Origin: Symbiodinium natans
Taxonomy: Eukaryota; Sar; Dinophyceae; Suessiales; Symbiodiniaceae
Assembly (NCBI GenBank): GCA_905221605.1
Contig: CAJNDS010001646.1
Span: 547,001-611,000, forward strand
Length of the DNA stretch: 64,000 nucleotides
Direction of reading: 5' to 3'
The notes beneath the pieces are model-generated. The model had not been told where the DNA came from, did not search any database, and worked only from the letters and a program-made list of their open reading frames with translations. The translations under genes and the position numbers were made by a program. Shown piece after piece: positions 32,396 through 45,559 of the stretch (its first letter is position 1; the number at the start of each line of letters is the position of its first letter).

Positions 32396-32879
32396 GTTTT
32401 TGGCTTCAGAGATATGGGGGCACGCGGACATCCCCCCCCCCCCCGCCCCAAACATATCGAGGTTTCGTGCTGGGTGTTGGACAAAACGGGGGCTTTGAGG
32501 CCAGGAAGCAGCCAAAGTCCCTCAAAGGGCACCTCTCCATTCCGCACCGTGCTCCGTCTTTTTGATGGTCCTTGCTGGAATCTTCAGCAGCAAAACACGG
32601 ACGGCAACCAGTTCGGAGAGCTTAGGCTACACAGAGTGTCGTCAAGTTCGAATGGTGTGTACAACTAGGCAACACTACGTCAACAGGCCACTTGGAAGCG
32701 CCAGCAAGGCCTCTCTCATGGAAGTTATGTCCACAAAGCATTCCTGGGTCTCTACCAAGCTTCACAGCAGAGCTCTCTCTACCCCTATACCTTGCGTGAC
32801 CAGGGAAAGAGAGGAGATTGCAACACATGGCCGGAGAAGGCCATGTGATTCATATGATGCTAAAAGAAAATCAACCTCG

Positions 32880-35800
32880 CCTTCAGATCCCAGGTCCCTG
32901 AGGCGACACGAAGCTCCCGAAAGCGAGATGACGCCCAGGCGCCCCTTTGCACCGAACGCCACGCAGAAGCCAAAGTCCTCGCCCTCCTCCGGTGCTCTTT
33001 GAGCAGATCCAAGTTCTGTCAAAATCCCTTGAGATGGAATGTATGGTTCTCCGCTTTGGTTGTGGGCCGGGTCGCTGTTGTCATACGGCCCACTATTCTG
33101 GTCGCTAAAGTCTGGGTCTCGAGCTCGGGGTGGTTCGAGGGGCGTCGTTTGTCAGCTTTGGGCTGCCAGCTCTAGAACTCCACAGCCGCGCTCCATTGGG
33201 ATCTTCCGCGCAGCTTGGACACAGAGGTCTTCAGAATTTGCCAGCTCCTGCCAAGAACACAGGAAACAACACGCCCAACAGCACGGTTTTTTTTTGCGTT
33301 TTGTCCAGAAGGGATGTTGGAGACATGTCAACTCCGACAGGCTCGTTCAAGAAAAAAGCCCGCAAGCCTTGCTGCTCAACTGCCCATCCCCAGCATCCTC
33401 AACCCGGCCATCTCAGCCAAAATAGGGGCTCCCTTGTGGAATTCCCCCATATTCGCCCTTTGTCCGCCCATGACCTGCCTCCTTGCCAATCCTCCGGATG
33501 TAGTCGAAGAGCAGCCTCGCCACCTCCGCTCTCCCGAGCTTTTCGGGGGGGTTCTTCAGATCTAGGTCCAGCAAATGCCCTGCGTGACCTATGTGGCTTC
33601 GAGGTCAGGCATATCGATGCAGTTGGGTTTTGAGGGCCTGGGCCCCCAAGAACCGAACTCTCAGCACTTCGTCTAGGAGCCCCTCGGTGCCAATCTCACC
33701 CCCCGCCTGGTGGCTGGGGACCTTCAACCACTCGTAGAGGTCGTAGCCTTGACGACTTGCACGGCATCTTGCTCATGGTATTGGCCCGAAACAGGCAACG
33801 GCATAAAATCCCTTCAAAGGAGCAAACGCAGGAACACCAAAGCCCACCACTTCTGGAAGATGGAAATCCTGAAAACACCACTTGAACATACCATGAAAAT
33901 ACTGAATCTCTTCCGGGCGCTGGCCATGCTCCCGGACTCCAACCCCATTCCTGGCAGCTGACGAAATCGCATTCTGCTACCCATCTTGTCCGCTGGAGGA
34001 GCCTGTCCTCAAAAGAAAGGCCTGGGCCTGAACCTTACACCCGAAACAGCCCTAAACCCTACACCTGTGAACTCCAGCACAGGACGAGGGTGGAGGCATA
34101 CCGGGGTGCACAACAGGGCTTCCCCCACCTGCAGCTTGGAGATCGCCCGGAGGTGCACCAGGAGCTTCACCTCCTGGGATCTGAAAGCACTCCGGAAAAT
34201 CTCAAAACATAGCCCGTTTACGCCCCGCGTCTCTGCGCCCGCCCGCAAGCGCGCCCGAAACCGGCCGAGGGAAATGCCGCTTTCGCTTCTCTGACAGCTC
34301 GCGCATATCAGCGTGTCTGAATCCTACAGTTTTCCCAAGCAAAGGGGGTCCTGAGGTTTTCGGGGTAAGAAGGACTAGATGACTAGATCGGCACTGCCCG
34401 GGCCCTGCATTTATCTCCACGTCTCTACATGCGAAAGTGTCGTCCTGCGAAAAAGTGTCATCGCTTTTGGACGTCTGGGCTCCCGAATACGCAACTGTCG
34501 TCGCTTTTGCCAAAAGCAAAAAAATGGTTTGCATAATAACTTTGAGGAAAAAAACAGCCGGAGCGTCCTTGTGGCTAAATGCCCAGGTAAACAACTCCTA
34601 TGTTTCCCCGTCAACCTCGCTGTACACTGCTCACCCTCTGCAGCGCGTGACACAGCCGTAGCTGCGTGGGGCTAACAAGCGCACTCACACACGTTACTTT
34701 TGCCAGTACCCTAGCGAATATTCTCTTCCATGCCCTGTTCAGCCAGCCCATGTTCTTAAACCCCACAGAGCAGCAACACCTTTTCCCCCTAACGGTTTGA
34801 GGCATGATGAGTTGTCCTACCCCCTTCTCTCTCTGTTTGTCTTTTTGCCAGTCTGTCGACACCACCGGGCTCCTCCTTGCATGACCACGGCCCTCGCATT
34901 CGTCTTCGGCGTGTCCGCGTCCACGCGTGCCATTGGAGCGTCTCAGGACGTGACTCAGGGTCTATCGAAGCTTCAGGGGTTTAGGATATGGCCATATTTC
35001 CCATGGACACCATGGAGCTGTCATGTAGGTTCCGGGCCTATAGGAGGCTATGGCAGGCTTGAGGCACTCGACAAGTTCAGACGTTCTCCGCAGACCTTTG
35101 ATAGACTCCAAGCCCCGATTTTGAACTCAGCAAGCCCTACATTCGGATCTTTCTGTTCGCAATCTTCGCTCGCAAAGCCGCCGACTCTGCATCTTCCCAA
35201 CTCCGACAGCCAACACCCACGGGAAGACCCAAGTCCAAAGTCCCGCAGGCTGGAATTCTCAGCCTCGACCGTTCTTAATGTTCCTAAGATGTACACTCTT
35301 AGGCTGCGGCAGAAGCCGTCGTCCTCGCCCTCCCGCCAGCACTTCTGAGTAAAGCAGAAGATCGACCTCGAGATCATTTCGAGGTCCGACATTATTGTCT
35401 CGGGGGACACCTTTGGGGGTAGAAACGGGGAGCCGAATCTGGGGGAACAAGGTCTTCGCTTTAGAGGGCCAGCGCGGGAAAATGACTCAGCATCTGCCCA
35501 ACACCCCCGAGTCGGAAATCCAGAGACCTCATAAGGCAACTGTCAATGCCTCAAAACAAAAACCACACATCCACAGCCCGACGCATCGACACTCCTGAGC
35601 GAACACTCTTTCTCTGGACACGCGACCGAAGGCCGCTGTTGAAGATGCTCCTGAGAGGGGCCGAGTCCGGGGGCTTCCCCAAGCCGCCTGCTTTGTGAGG
35701 GGGCAGCCTCCCTCAACAACCTTTGGAACTTTGTGAACAAATAATAAATGAAAGCAAGGCACCCCAACAACTCCTCAAGCAAAAGCCTCAAGGGAAGAAA

Positions 35801-38370
35801 GCACTCACCCTATTTTGTCACATCTCTGTCTCAGGAAGAAGCCCAAGGCTCAGGTAGAGAATGCATCGCAGCAGGCCGCGGTCAGACAGGGTTCCTTTTC
35901 AGAGGGCTTGCTGGTAGCGCATGGGGCTGGCTCAGGAGAGCCTCTCCACAAGTGAGAGGACCTAGCAATATTTTGGATCAGATCCCTTTTAGGGTTTAGG
36001 GGATCACGTGAGGTTGGCCCAACGGTTACCCACTCGGTCTCTGCATCTCGGCTACTAAAAGGTCCAGACCGTTTGCGAATCCCGGGGACATTTCTTGCGA
36101 TAAAGAGAAGCCCTGGAGCTCGAAAAGACAACCGGACCTCTGTAGTGTGGAGGACCTGATGAACAAAATCACGCTAAGAAGTCCTGTGTAGCGGACCGCC
36201 AGGCGACGGTAGATGCTCCTCGGAACTTGGGAGAGGGAACACGTCGAAGGAGGACACATCGCAAAGCTAATGTGACCTTCAGCCTGAGAAGCCGCCCTTT
36301 TGTGCGGAAGGGTGCGTTGACAGGCTCCCGTTAGGGTTTATCAAATGGTTTCGAGCTTCGCACTAAAGCAAGAGGCCCTGACCCTGCTGTCAAGGCCCTC
36401 CGCATCCTTTTCGAAAGCCCCTTTGCAATCAGGTCTCGTACCGCAGATGAAATATGCAACGAGCTTCAGGATGTTCAGGAAGAGTCCCTCACTGGGACTT
36501 CACTCACACTGAGGGCTTCATGGAGCCGCTTGAATCTCCAGGGTGCGTGTTCGTGGGAAGGGCCTTCAAGAAGCAGCCTTCGGGTTTTTACAGCTGAGAA
36601 GGAGTGCTGGGACTCGAGCTGATTTCTTGATTCGACTTAGAGGTATTGTTGGCCAACACCGGGCAAGCAGCTTGGGTGGCTGTCGCTGGGGCTTCTTTCG
36701 ACGCTTCTTTCGACAACTCCAAGCCAGAGTGTGCTCTCGGGCATGTTCAGCTTACTCGAACACTGAGGCTCCTGAAAGTTGCTGCCCGTAGGCTGCCTGT
36801 GTAGGGCTGAGGTCTCTCGGGGATTGCGAGTACGTAGTACCTTTGGGGTGAACCACGCTGCCAACATCTTTCTGCCTCAACCCACCCAAAGGTATGCGCA
36901 AGTTTCTGTATCACCACATGATCACATGGGCTTCGATCAGACCTGCTTCAACCTCACCCTGCCCTTCACTCATGGCCTTCCATGCGAGCTTGGTGAAGAG
37001 CACGAAAGCTCGCCTGTGAACTGAGGAGGTACTTCTGCTGATGCTGATGGGCCTGCTGGGTTACACTATATTTCACGGAGCTGCATTATTCTAACTCTTC
37101 CTCCGTCTGGAACAAGTGAACCCACCCTTCCCCACGCCTGCCGAATTCGCTGACCGCAGGACCGCACCCCAACACGCCTTACAAATTCGCAAAAAACACC
37201 AGCCGGGCAGGAGAAGACATAAAAAGACGACCTGAGAAAGAAGACTGCTTAGCATTGCTTAGCACAAGTTGGGGGGCATCTTGGCATCCTTCGGGTCATA
37301 GGACTCCCCCTGAGCCCCTGAGCCCTAACTCAAGCGCACGGGGGAGCACAGCCTAAGAGGTACTTACTCTCTGTATATGTACACTCCAAAAGAGTGTTTT
37401 TGGCTTTGCCCTCCGCCTGCTCCGCAATCCTTTTCCTGCTTGACCCAAGGCTTCAAAAGAATTCTTCTTCACCGAGAGTTCAAGAGCTCGGGTTTTTGAC
37501 CTTTGGTCGCTTTACTTGGTCTGGGCAACTTGACCCTGCGGACTGAAACCCCCAGGTGCGCCGCTCATTGGACTTCAAACCCAACCCACTCAACTTCTCC
37601 AAGCCGGAATCCTCTACAATCCACATGCCTCGGCTGTAGCCCAGCTCATGCTGCTCGCTTTCCCGTAATGAAGTGATAGGGTCATGGTCTAGAGTGGTTT
37701 GTCAAGCCTGAACAGAACCAAAGTTAGTCCAAGATCCCTGTTTACTTGAATTGGCTTTATGTTTGTAAACTATCTGAAGCACCACCCTGTTTTGTTTTAC
37801 CTGCAGCCCAGCTTGTGCTCAAATCGTTCGCTTTTGCCTGGCCCTGCCAGGTCGCCGACAAACCGTCAAACCCTGAAACAAGGAAAGGGCCGAACACGCA
37901 GTGACCGGCCTCTGCGTCTCGCTCTGGGGGTAGGGACCCCTGGTCCTGGGCTATTCAGGGCCAGGTAGACAATATGTGTTGTAGAAATTTGTAGAATGCT
38001 AGAAATAAGTTGAAATAAGTCTAGAAATGTCTAGAACATTAAGATATTAGCAGGGCCGCAGGCTGTTTTGAGTCCGGGGCTGGAAGCCTACAGCCTCGGG
38101 TCTGAATGTTATGGCGGAGGCGCGGTTTGGGGCCCACATGCACCTAGGACCTGATGCTTCGAGAGTTTTGGAGGGGAGTTGGGGTTCAGCAGCTAAGACA
38201 GGGGCGGGATTCCAAGCCCATCTTATGCCCATAAAGGGGCCAGGGAACCCTTTGAAGCACTCCACGAGTGGGCATATCACAGCCCAAGGATCCGGCAGGT
38301 GAGCGAGTCCAGCAAGCGCCATCTCGCGCGGAAGAGCACGCGCACGTCTCGCAGCAGAACCTCAGGAGGG
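32880..38370 (-). CDS. Family Y gene, copy 2 (five landmark exons)
   Basis: Exons in N-to-C order: 38370-38297 reads PPEVLLRDVRVLFRARWRLL; 36225-36156 (70 bp, AG/GT edges) reads RSIYRRLAVRYTGLLSVILF; 33747 downward, after an AG, reads YDLYEWLKVPSHQAGG, then EIGTEGLLDEVLRVRFLGAQ; 33575-33475 reads DLDLKNPPEKLGRAEVARLL, then FDYIRRIGKEA before a GT; 33000-32880 reads EEGEDFGFCVAFGAKGRLGV. All five pair with copy 1 at 13.4-18.8 kb. A further GEDDGFC segment at 35342-35230 looks like a second version of the last landmark. Additional coding islands, e.g. 34173-34129 (EVKLLVHLRAISKLQVGEAL), probably belong here. The gene is not recognised. Confidence 0.6.
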
Positions 38371-38670
38371 GGGGGCTTCTTCGGGTTCTTGGGGAGCCTG
38401 AAAAAGTTTGAGAAAGTTTTGAGGGGGAGGCTCGTGCAAGAAACGCAAAGCTAAGCTCCAATGCGGGCAATTTTCTCGACTTCGACCTGGAGACCCTTCC
38501 CCCTCCCCGCCCGCCCTTGTCCGAGGCGCGTGGATGAGTTCGTCTGGAAAGGTGTCATGAGTGATGAAATTGTTTCCTGAGGCAGGTTTTTGTTGGCTTG
38601 GGCTTGTGGATCTGACGGATTCAGAATCTGAAGTCTCTGATGCCATCAGCCAAAGCGGGCCACGGTCAAA

Positions 38671-38800
38671 GCGCGTTTCGGGTCCGCCCGATCGTGAACG
38701 GGGGTGTGCGTTTCAGGTCCGCCGTGCGTGGCCGCGGAGGTGCGTTTCAGGCTCTGCTGGAATGCGTTTCGTACAGGCCGAGGTGCGTTTCAGGTCCGGC
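38671..38800 (+). repeat. GTGCGTTTCAGG minisatellite, five units
   Basis: Five imperfect units of roughly 18-30 bp share the core TGCGTTTCAGGTCCG. The motif reappears in reverse orientation at 40050-40150, on the far side of the telomeric arrays. Confidence 0.7.
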
Positions 38801-39040
38801 ACCACCAGAAAGCCACAAGTCCGAAGCCCCTGAAGCCACCCGCTACAAGCCATGTCAGGCCGCGTTCAGGTTTATAGGGTTTATTGTATTTATAAGGTCC
38901 AGGACTTATAGGGTTTAGGATTTAGGGGTTTAGGCTTGAGTGTGCTCACGAACGAAGGTGAGGCATCAAGGCGACACTGAAAGCTCTCCAAACACCCCTA
39001 GCCTTTCATGCTACCATAGGCTTCAGAACGAGGTTTTCGG

Positions 39041-39201
39041 TTTAGGGTTTAGGGTTTAGGGTTTAGGGTTTAGGGTTTAGGGTTTAGGGTTTAGGGTTTA
39101 GGGTTTAGGGTTTAGGGTTTAGGGTTTAGGGTTTAGGGTTTAGGGTTTAGGGTTTACGGTTTAGGGTTGAGGGTTCAAGGTTTAGGGTTTAGGGTTTAGG
39201 G
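39041..39201 (+). repeat. TTTAGGG array, about 23 units
   Basis: G-rich strand on plus; nearly perfect to 39150, then degenerate. A second, decayed block in the same orientation is at 39287-39342. Confidence 0.95.
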
Positions 39202-39486
39202 AACGGTCCAGAAAGAACGGGCTCACGTGGGAAGTCTCGGCAGCTCAAATATCCGTGAGATGAAGGCTTCAGACTCTGTGCGCGGTGGTTAGGGTTTAGG
39301 GTACTTGGGTTTAGGGTTTAAGGTTTTAGGACTTAGGGTTTATGCGAACTGTCATGTGGACACTCCTGAAGCAGTCAGCTTGAGGGATTTTGTTTTGCGG
39401 GGGCGGCCCTATGCAGGGTGGAAGCGCGTTTCCCCCCCCCCCCCACCCCCTAAGATCGCTAATGTCCAGAAACCCTACAATGCCCT

Positions 39487-40040
39487 ACAACCCAAACCCT
39501 AAACCCTAAGCCCTAAGCCCTAAACCCTAAGCCCTAAACCCTAAACCCTAAACCCTAAACCCAAAACCGTAAACCCTAAACCCTAAACCCTAACCCTAAA
39601 CCCGAAACCCTAAACCCTAAACCCTAAACCCTAAACCCTAAACCTTAAACCCTAAACCCTAAACCCTAAACCCTAAAACCCTAAACCCTAGACCCTCAAC
39701 CGAAAACCCTAAACCGTAAACCCTAAACCCTAAACCCTAAACCCTAAACTCAAAACCCTAAACCCTAAACCCGAAACCCTAAACCCGAAACCCTAAAACC
39801 TAAACCCCAAACCCTAAAGCCTAAACCCTAAACCCTAAACCCCCTAAACCTTAAAACCTAAACCCTAAACCCTAAACCCTAAACCCTAAACCCTAAGCCC
39901 TAAACCCTAAACCGTAAACCCTAAACCGTAAACCCTAAACCGTAAACCCTAAACCCTAAACCCTAAACCCCAAACCCGAAACCCTAAACCCGAAACCCTA
40001 CACCCTAAAACCTAAACCCCAAACCCTCAACCCTAAACCA
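39487..40040 (-). repeat. CCCTAAA array, about 78 units, opposed to the left array
   Basis: C-rich strand on plus, roughly 550 bp, with variants CCCGAAA, CCGTAAA, CCCTAAG and CCCCAAA. It faces the array at 39041-39201 head to head across about 285 bp. It is the longest telomeric block in the window. Confidence 0.95.
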
Positions 40041-40049
40041 TAAGCACTG

Positions 40050-40150
40050 CGCCTGAAATGCACCATGTGTGCGTCTGAAATGCCCCCGGTGTGGTTCTGA
40101 ATTGTCTCCCGTCTGGTTCCCGAACACCGGGCCTGAAATTCGTACCTGAA
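40050..40150 (-). repeat. Inverted partner of the GTGCGTTTCAGG minisatellite
   Basis: On plus it reads CCTGAAATGCACC, TCTGAAATGCCCC, CCTGAAATTCGTACC, CCTGAAACG, the reverse complement of the core motif at 38671-38800. The similarity is motif-level, not a clean alignment. Confidence 0.5.
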
Positions 40151-40620
40151 ACGACCCTAGCTGCGTCAGAACCGTACAACACTCAGCGGGCCACGGCCCT
40201 GCAAGAGAAATCCCGGAAGCTGGAAGCTCTAGAGCTGACGACGCAGACAACCTCAGTGGGACCTCCCTTCTCACGGTTTGCTGATGCCAAGCTGCCGACG
40301 TAGTTGCCTGGCCGCTTGGGGCGACGCTGGGCTTCACAGATCCGAGCAGAGTGGCTCTTGCTTGCTGTGGCAACAAAAAAAAGATTCCATTGCTAGCTTC
40401 GGCTAAGGGAGCTCTCGGGCGTCAAAGCCACGGAGCTCCGGGATCTATGGGCCTCATTGCCGCCCAGATGGCAAGTTTTCGCTGGCCAGGAGTGCACTTG
40501 AAAAGTCCGATATCGACCGGATTCCTACTCCATAAAGCTCCCTGCTGTCCTCAAAATCTACCCCAACTGCGGTTTCCTCGGCCTTTCAACTGGCATCCCT
40601 GTGCTTCCCAGAGCGCCTAC

Positions 40621-43600
40621 GGCGTTCGCGACGAGCACGATCGTGAGACCGCCCCCGATCACCATGCCCAACTCCAGCAGATTCTCAACCTTGCGCCCAT
40701 GGTGCATGACAGGTGAGGCATGGAGTTTGCGTGCTCCACATAAACCCAGTCCCACGATACCTAAACCCTGAACCCAGAACCCTGGAGCTTGCGGTTTGCA
40801 GGGTTTAGAATTTGCTGCTGGGTTTTCGGGGGCTGCAGCCGCGCGGCCGCGGACCCCTCGCCCCACTCGTAGCACTCGTAGTGGCATGCCTTAGGGCTCC
40901 CAGTCTCTTTACAAGCGTGAGAGCATTACAAGCACCCAATGCGTGTTGACACCGACACCTACATTACTTCAAAGCTGTCCTACACCGGAACTCCAAGGGC
41001 CTCCAAGGATTGTTGGGTCAAAAGGCTTGAAGCACTTCGAACTCCTGAGCCCAGCCTCACCCACAACCCCAACTGAATTGTCTCAAAGTCGCCGTGCGGT
41101 AGTCCTTGGCAAAGTACCTTAAATTCGAGGCTTCCGGTGGTTTGCAGGATGCTTCGGTGCAGAAAGCCTGTGCTCCGCGTCTGCAACAAAAAAAAGCTCC
41201 GACCTTTACAGAAGCCCTGGTCCTGTGGTGGCAGGGTCCAAACCTGCCTAGGAAGATAGCTTCACAGATCTCTCGAACCATCAGCCCCGCCGGTAAGCAC
41301 TAAGATGCAGGTCAGGGGCAAGCTCCGATTCCACGGCGGGCCATCGGCCCCCAAAAAGGCAGGAGCGAATCCTCAAAAGGGAGGCAAGAGAACCTTACAA
41401 CCTCTCTACAGCATAGGGACAGCCTTTTTTGGCTTCTTAAGGCCCCACTCTCTCTGTCTCAATTCTCTCGGCCCCCAAGTGTCGGATGTTCTCCGGCTTC
41501 TTGGTGGAGTTCATGAGCGTCACCGGGCTGAAGTCCTTCTGTCAAAGACACGCAAACACAGGTGGGCTTGGGTGGCTTGACTTGGGGCCTCTTCCGAGGC
41601 GTGGCTTTTGATCCCTGCTGGTGCCCTCTTGCAGGCGATCCCTTTAAAGAGAGAGAAGGGGGCACCCGAATGCGGCTTCAGCCACCTTCGACTCCATGCT
41701 CGTGCAGCAAAAAAAGAGAGCGCGGAGTCGGAGCTCTCCTTCTTCGGAAGGTTCAGCGCCAGGGCGGGAAGTGTTTCGTCCGCCATGAAGCCTGAGGAAG
41801 CTGCCCTGGTCACATGCTCTAAGCTGCCAAAGCTGCTTGACCTTGCAAAATACTGGCTCAACACCCCCATGCCATTGCATCCCAAACTCGGCCCGAGTCC
41901 CAACAGGTCTCTTCACTCAACTTAACGGAACTTCACGGAACTTCGGATCAAGCCGCACTCTGAAGGCGGCGCGCGCCTGATCCACTGACCTCGGCTGCTG
42001 GGCTTCGACATGGGAGAGGGCCGACTCAGGAGTTCCGGAAGAACAGACTGCTCGTGACTTCGCATTAAGCGAACCCTTGTGCACCCTCAAGCAAGAGAGA
42101 GGCTCTGTGGCGTATTTCGACTGGGCTACAAGGTGACGAGAGGTGAAGGGTTTCTGCCAAGACCGTTACCAAGTGATACCTTCTACGGCGACCGTGCAGG
42201 CAGCGACGCGGTTTGGAGCTTCAGGTTTCGGGCAATTCGGCACCATGCCACCCCACAAGGAGTTCCAATACTTCATCCAGGTCGTAGTGAACCTGACTTC
42301 GTACTTGATCCTTGGCAGAGCAGGCGCTTTGGCTCCCTCTCTCCTACACGAAGCATGCTATGAATCGTTTGGACTACAGATGGCCAGTCCGTACTTGTAC
42401 ACCAGAAGAAGCGCAAGCTAGACACGGTGCGGGTAGCTTCTACCAACGTCCCCAGCGCTGGAGCCGGCAGGAAATGACAACTTTTGTGAGTCGACAAAAA
42501 GCTGGCTTTCATGAGGGGGAATAAACTCGATCGAAGCAACTCTAAGCCAAGCCCTGCCTTGAAAACGAACCTGTTGCAAAATTTGGGTTCTAGGTTTTCG
42601 GGTTTCAGGGTTCCAGGTTTCCCAGGTTTTTCATGGAGCCTAACAAGTCAAAAAATGCCACGGCGCCCTGCCGCGTTGAGTTTGCACTCGCGGCTGAGGA
42701 GGCAGGAGGAGGAGGCCCCCCAGGGCGTGGCCAGGGACGAGGCATTCGGAGCAGTCCTCAGGCACACTGGATCTTCGGGCTTCCCGGTGTTTTGTTGGCA
42801 TCTAATATAGGGTCCTTACAAATTCGAATAGGGTGTGGGGGTTATTGCAGTATTTATAGGACCATGATAGGGGTACTTTGGCGTGACCAAGGAGCCCCCG
42901 ATGGAGATGGTCGAGGCTTGCTGCGACCTCTAAAGGGTTCGGAGGGTGCCCTGGAGGGGGGGGGGGGTGTTGTGGTCAAGGCACTCCTGTCAGGGCTTCT
43001 CGTATGCATCACTCTTTTTTGGAGAGGGTTTCGGGCACCTTATGGCCGGTCTAGGGGTGACAGGTTGACTCTTGGGCTCCTGGGAATTCCCCAACACACA
43101 CTCCTCTTGGGGCTTGGGGCCTGCAACCCCGCCACAGCTGTTAGAGTTGTTAGGGTTGATCACGGCGTATCCAGTCACCCCAACCACACCGGCCTACTCC
43201 ATTCTCGTGGCTCGAGAGGGCCCATCTCTTCAGTGGCAAATTTGAACAACTCGGAGATTCACTCTACAGTCCAAGAAACTGCCTATGCCCACAAGAGACG
43301 GTCATAACCGGCGTGCCTGCCAGTCAACCTGCTCCAGGAAGAAGCATCGTCTGCAGGGCGCGGCACACATGAAATCCTGGAACGCCCTCCAATTCAAGCT
43401 TTGACACCAAAGACCGCAGCAGATCACAACCGGTTTTCTGCCTTCAAATTCAGGTTGTGACATCAGGCAAAACCAAAGGACAAAGCCCGAACCGTCACCT
43501 GGCATCGGACTCGGACTTCATGACCTCCTCCCCACACAAGATCTGCTCTTTCAGGAGGACCCTTATATCAAGGCTGAGGGCGCGCATCAAAAGTGCCATT

Positions 43601-45433
43601 TCCTGGCTAGTTGTCGACCTCCACCTGCCTGCTGCCACCCTTTTGATGCTGCTCGTCAATGCTGCTCCCTACCTGCCACTGCAGCCTTCCGGTTCGGGAT
43701 TCAGGCATCTGCATCCTGGCCCACCGCCCCAACACAACCGGCCCCTGACCTCCAACTCTGTATGACTCTAACTGGATCTCCGAGCACGTCTGCCACAAAT
43801 CCGCAAATATCAGCAACAAAGACGGCGTGCCTCAAATCCCAACAAGGTCTATGCAGACACCGCTCAAAAAACAGCAAAAACATAAATGCAATCGAGCGGC
43901 TGTGTCACGAAGAGAAAGGCCCCGAGGAAGTACAAACCTACGGGCATGTGGGGCGTGCGGGGCCACGTTCCACGAGAAGTTGAACCGAACGAACAACATC
44001 GAAAAGCACCACTGGCCCACACAAACCCTGAACCCCAAAACCCCAAAACCCCAAACCCCAAAACCCCGACACCCCTAATCCCCTAAACCCCGAAACCCCT
44101 ACAAAACAGAAAAAAGCTTCAGGCCCAGCCCAAGGGGCCCAGGGGTTGAAGGATGAACCCTCGAGGCTGCCAGCTCTTGATGTCCACGATCGAGTACCTT
44201 AGGACTCAAAGGGGGTTTTTGGTAGGGCTCCGGACTGGCTTCTGGGGGGACGTCTTCTGGCACCTTCATGTAGGGTTTAGGGTTTAGGGTAAAAACCCAA
44301 AAGGTGGTGCCCTTCCAGGGGACTGGAACTGCCAGAAGCGCTGGATCATGTCCACGTCGTGGTCGTGGACAAAGGCCGAGATGACTGTGAGGACTCCTAC
44401 GCGGCGGCAGGCCCCCCGCGGCTTTCTAGGCGGTTTAGGTTTACGGTTTACGGTTGCTTCGGGGCCTTTGAGGGCTTTTGAAGGTTTAGGACAAGTTTGA
44501 CTTGAGAGAACAGGATTGCGAGTTGGGAAGACGATGCACCTTGACATCAAAGCTCGAGCCTCTTGAATTGCCCCCCATGTCTGCCCAAGGTTGCTTTTTG
44601 CGGCCTTGAGGGTGCAGAAGCGTACAGGAACGGCGTCCTGGAATCCTTGCAGGAGAAATCACCATTCCCCGCTCTCCCAAGACCTAAACATCCTGCAGGT
44701 CCCCAACCGGCCGTCCTATGAAGCCGAAGATGTAGAAGCCGACTTTCCAGAAAGTGTCCACGAACACCAGGAGCCTTCAGTTAGGTTCATGGACTGGCTT
44801 AGAAGACTTCGCCTAGGCTTCTGCTGTCCGGCATTCTAAGGCAAAGGAATCAAGAGGTTCCCCCCTTGAGCATCTAGGGATTTGGGATGCTTCTTGGCAT
44901 GGGCGGTGCTGCTTTCTAAGTCGTGTTCGTCAATCTTCTTGTCTTCAGTCTAGCGCGATGACAGTCCAAAGAATACGACCGAACAAGAGGACTAGTGATC
45001 GTGAACCGATGTGATGTCCACAAGTGAAGGCAGGGCTGAGAAACCGGGGAGCCTGAGACCTCAAGAGACCAGGATCAAGGAGCATGGTCTCATTTCCCGC
45101 ACAACTCAAGCTTGCGGGCTCTTGCTGGCAGTGCACCAAGAGCCTGGAGGACGCAGGAACTCTGATCAAGATTGGCCCTCTGATTGCCGCTGCCATAGCG
45201 TGCTGCCATAGCGTACTCTCGAAAACGAGGCTTCCCCCAGAAACTGCAGGGAAATGACAGGGATGTCAGGGTCCGAGACAAGACTTTTTGCTGCTCCACG
45301 TCCCTACACATTGGAACGCAACACTAAACGCCCCTAAAGGCCCTATAAACTCCTCCCTTTTTGCGGGCAGTGCGCCGGGTGGTCCATTCCAGGTGGTTGA
45401 ACACGATCAGGGCCACAAGCATGGCCACCACCC
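40621..45433 (-). CDS. Family M gene, locus A (most complete copy)
   Basis: Exons N to C. 45433 downward: GVVAMLVALIVFNHLEWTTR. 44774-44708, exactly 67 bp: [20 protein letters not shown]. 44396 downward: [20 protein letters not shown]. 43937 downward: GLYFLGAFLFVTQPLDCIYV. About 43850-43780: ADICGFVADVL. 43602-43499, 104 bp with CAG/GT edges: EMALLMRALSLDIRVLLKEQ, then ILCGEEVMKSESDA. 43350 downward: RCFFLEQVD. 41538 downward: KDFSPVTLMNSTKKPENIRH. 41290-41210: LMVREICEAIFLGRFGPC. 40889 downward: CHYECYEWGEGSAAARL. 40689-40621, 69 bp: VENLLELGMVIGGGLTIVLV plus ANA. Locus X/Z shares eight of these in the same order and locus B nine. At least four exons look like membrane segments, so this is probably a multi-pass membrane protein. 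The function is not recognised. Confidence 0.7.
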
Positions 45434-45512
45434 CTGAGTGCAACTACATATACCGAAGAACTTGGAAGGGATAAAACGCGAGGCATCGTGTGAAGGGGGT
45501 ACTTTCTTCGCC

Positions 45513-45513
<1 letters not shown>

Positions 45514-45547
<34 letters not shown>

Positions 45548-45559
45548 GGGGGGGGGGGG
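45514..45559 (+). repeat. T33-G13 homopolymer pair
   Basis: Thirty-three T followed directly by thirteen G. The duplicate at 63049-63089 has T29-G12. Confidence 0.95.

Noticed and set aside
41520-41903. 127-codon minus-strand frame (and its copy at 59258-59674) as a gene
   Set aside because: Differences between copies A and B show no codon-position bias here, and a plus-strand frame is equally open; only the KDFSPVTLMN exon in another frame is supported, by a synonymous change.
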